A stretch of DNA of 22,390 bases from an uncultured Fretibacterium sp. (GTDB lineage Bacteria > Synergistota > Synergistia > Synergistales > Aminobacteriaceae): the NCBI RefSeq assembly GCF_963548695.1, contig NZ_CAUUWA010000039.1, positions 1 through 22,390 on the forward strand. Direction: 5' to 3'. The first letter of the stretch is position 1; every line of letters starts with the position of its first letter. Below are positions 20,799-22,390 of the stretch, piece by piece. Both the position numbers and the translations under genes were made by a program. The notes beneath the pieces were generated by a model. It saw nothing but the letters and a program-made list of their open reading frames with translations, had not been told where the DNA came from and did no database searches.

Positions 20799-22274
20799 AT
20801 GGACAAGGAACTGACCTTCACGCCCGTCATCGGGATCGAGATTCACATTCAGCTCAAGACGGACACCAAGATTTTCTGCGGCTGCTCCACGGACACGGGC
20901 GGGGAGCCGAACACGCACATCTGTCCCGTCTGCATGGGGCTGCCCGGCGCGCTTCCCGTCCTCAACGAGAAGGTCGTCGAGCGGGGGCTGCTTGCGGGCA
21001 TGGCCCTGAACTGCTCCGTGCAGCCGGCGTCCCTGTTCTTCCGCAAGTCCTACTTCTATCCGGACCTGCCGAAGGGGTACCAGACCAGCCAGTGCGACCT
21101 CCCGATCGTCGCGGGCGGCTACATCGAGGTTCACGATGACGAGGGAAGGCTCAAGAGGATCCGTGTCCACCACCTGCACCTCGAGGAGGACGTCGGGAAG
21201 CTCCATCACAGCGCCTCGGACGGCCGGCTGGAGGGGGCGGAGACCTCCTACGTCGATTACAACCGCTCCGGGCTTCCCCTGGCGGAGATCGTGTCGGAGC
21301 CGGACGTCTCGTCGGCCAGGGAGGCGGTGGAGTACGTGACGACACTGAGGCGCCGCGTGCGCTACGCCGGGGCCTCCGACGTTGACCTGGAAAAGGGGAT
21401 GATGCGCTTCGACGCCAACGTCTCCATGAAGTGCTCGGACGGCCGGTGGGGCCGTAAGGTCGAGGTCAAGAACATGAACTCGTTCCGGGCGTTGGAGCGT
21501 GCGATCGAGTACGAGATTCGACGCCAGAAGAAGATCATGATGCAGGGCGGGGAGGTGCTGCCCGAGACCCGACACTGGAACGACGCCAAGGGCGTGACGA
21601 CGGGGTCGAGGCTCAAGGAGTTCTACCGCAAGTTCATCGTCGATCCCGACCTCCCGCCCCTGCACGTCTCGAGGGAATGGGAGGAGCGGGTGCGCGCCCT
21701 GATGCCGGAGATGCCCGACGTGAAGGCCGAACGCTACGTGCGGGAGATGAAGCTTTCCGAGGACGCCGCCCAGGTCCTGACCGAATCGCGCGAGATGGCC
21801 GAGTACTTCGAGGCCTGCGTCGCCGCCGGGGCGGCCCCTCAGCGAGCGGCGAACTGGGTCCGCACGGAGGTCCTGCGCGTGCTCAACGATCGGCAGATTT
21901 CGCTCGGCGAGCTCATCGTTCGTCCCGAGGCGCTCGCCGAGCTCGTCGGGCGCGTCGATGCCGGCCGCCTGTCGACCACTCAGGCCAAGGCCGTGTTCGA
22001 CAGGATGGTCGAGTCGAGCCTGGCGCTGGACGAGGCGGTGAAGGCCTGTGGTGTGACGGAGGGCGGCGTTGTCGGGGACGCCCTGTCCGGGACGATCCGA
22101 AGCGTCCTGGAGGCCAACGCCGACGTCGTGGCGGAGATAAGGTCCGGAGGGGACCCCAAGGGCAAGAAGATAAAGTTCCTGCAAGGACTTGTGATGAAGG
22201 AGACGAAGGGTCAGGCCCGTCCGCCCGAGGTGGCGGCGGCGCTCGAGTCGGCCCTTCGGCGCGATCCGAAATGA
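20799..22274 (+). CDS. gatB: Asp/Glu-tRNA amidotransferase subunit B
   Basis: A 491-residue protein from ATG 20799; the family start is VIGIEIHIQLKTDTKIFCG. GatB phosphorylates the tRNA-bound Glu/Asp and amidates it with ammonia from GatA. Two cysteine pairs (C27, C29 and C42, C45; FCGC and CPVC) form the zinc site of the cradle domain. The C-terminal helical and YqeY-like tail runs from about 330. Alternative starts are ATG 20778 and TTG 20769; GAGGAG (20784-20789), 9 nt upstream, and family alignment favour 20799, but GGAGGT (20761-20766) also fits 20778 with 11-nt spacing. Confidence 0.95.
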   Translation: MDKELTFTPVIGIEIHIQLKTDTKIFCGCSTDTGGEPNTHICPVCMGLPGALPVLNEKVVERGLLAGMALNCSVQPASLFFRKSYFYPDLPKGYQTSQCDLPIVAGGYIEVHDDEGRLKRIRVHHLHLEEDVGKLHHSASDGRLEGAETSYVDYNRSGLPLAEIVSEPDVSSAREAVEYVTTLRRRVRYAGASDVDLEKGMMRFDANVSMKCSDGRWGRKVEVKNMNSFRALERAIEYEIRRQKKIMMQGGEVLPETRHWNDAKGVTTGSRLKEFYRKFIVDPDLPPLHVSREWEERVRALMPEMPDVKAERYVREMKLSEDAAQVLTESREMAEYFEACVAAGAAPQRAANWVRTEVLRVLNDRQISLGELIVRPEALAELVGRVDAGRLSTTQAKAVFDRMVESSLALDEAVKACGVTEGGVVGDALSGTIRSVLEANADVVAEIRSGGDPKGKKIKFLQGLVMKETKGQARPPEVAAALESALRRDPK

Positions 22275-22280
22275 CGTTTT

Positions 22281-22325
22281 CCCGTCCTTTCCTCCGAATC
22301 GTTCGCGAGGAACAGGGCGGGTTTT
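22281..22325 (+). terminator. Intrinsic terminator after gatB
   Basis: CCCGTCCTTTCCTC (22281-22294) pairs with GAGGAACAGGGCGGG (22307-22321) with one bulged base and one G-U pair, and CGAA/TTCG continue the stem around a TCG loop. TTTT follows at 22322-22325. It begins 6 nt after the gatB stop, so it most likely ends the gatCAB transcript. The remaining 22326-22390 shows nothing I can support. Confidence 0.85.
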
Positions 22326-22390
22326 CAGTATTTAGGGAAACGCTGATTTAATCCATGAAGCCCCCCTGTGGTACCCCAGCTTGCCTGTTT

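Noticed and set aside
20586..22184. 532-residue open frame on the - strand opposite gatA-gatB
   Set aside because: Shadow of gatB; no ribosome-binding site and low-complexity composition.
22355..22390. ATG at 22355 open to the end of the window
   Set aside because: Only 12 codons are visible, with no ribosome-binding site and no recognisable sequence.

Overview
The window is a GC-rich bacterial chromosome segment. It carries the late str/S10/spc/alpha ribosomal-protein cluster, an energy-coupling-factor (ECF) transporter module with truA, and the gatCAB amidotransferase genes. Every recognisable gene is on the + strand. The gene order resembles the Firmicutes-type order (adk, map, KOW protein, infA, rpmJ, rpsM, rpsK, rpoA, rplQ, ECF ATPase, ecfT, truA). 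GatCAB indicates indirect Gln-tRNA and/or Asn-tRNA synthesis. A Gram-negative-like, high-GC anaerobe such as a member of the Synergistota is my best guess, but this is an inference from gene order and general protein character, not a proven assignment.

Layout: 1-59 is the 3' end of tuf. 79-9476 is rpsJ, rplC, rplD, rplW, rplB, rpsS, rplV, rpsC, rplP, rpmC, rpsQ, rplN, rplX, rplE, rpsZ (zinc-type S14), rpsH, rplF, rplR, rpsE, rpmD, rplO. 9478-12762 is secY, adk, map, a KOW-domain gene and infA. 12925-15463 is rpmJ, rpsM, rpsK, rpoA, rplQ; rpsD, often found between rpsK and rpoA, is absent. 15484-18914 is a double-ATPase ECF gene, ecfT and truA. 19015-22274 is gatC, gatA, gatB, followed by a strong intrinsic terminator. 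Spacing is mostly under 40 nt with several overlaps, so most of the block probably forms one or a few long transcripts for translation, protein export and mRNA synthesis.

The unusual material is mainly between genes. The two largest spacers (rpsJ-rplC, 277 nt; rpsM-rpsK, 174 nt) each hold an element bounded by long imperfect inverted repeats. The two elements share a terminal 20-mer with 19 of 20 bases identical, placed in opposite orientations, which suggests a small repeat family (MITE- or REP-like) sitting inside the ribosomal operon. A near-consensus sigma-70 promoter with an extended -10 lies immediately after truA and is followed by a terminator-like hairpin before gatC, which looks like an attenuated leader for gatCAB. 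A second terminator-like hairpin precedes rpmJ. Two short tandem arrays fill the ecfA-ecfT spacer. rpsQ begins with a 12-bp tandem repeat that makes three in-frame ATG codons. The two ECF ATPases are fused into one polypeptide.

I found no tRNA, rRNA, CRISPR array, phage gene or transposase. The proteins themselves belong to well-known families, so I do not claim a new protein system here; the repeat family and the gatCAB leader are the best candidates for something undescribed.
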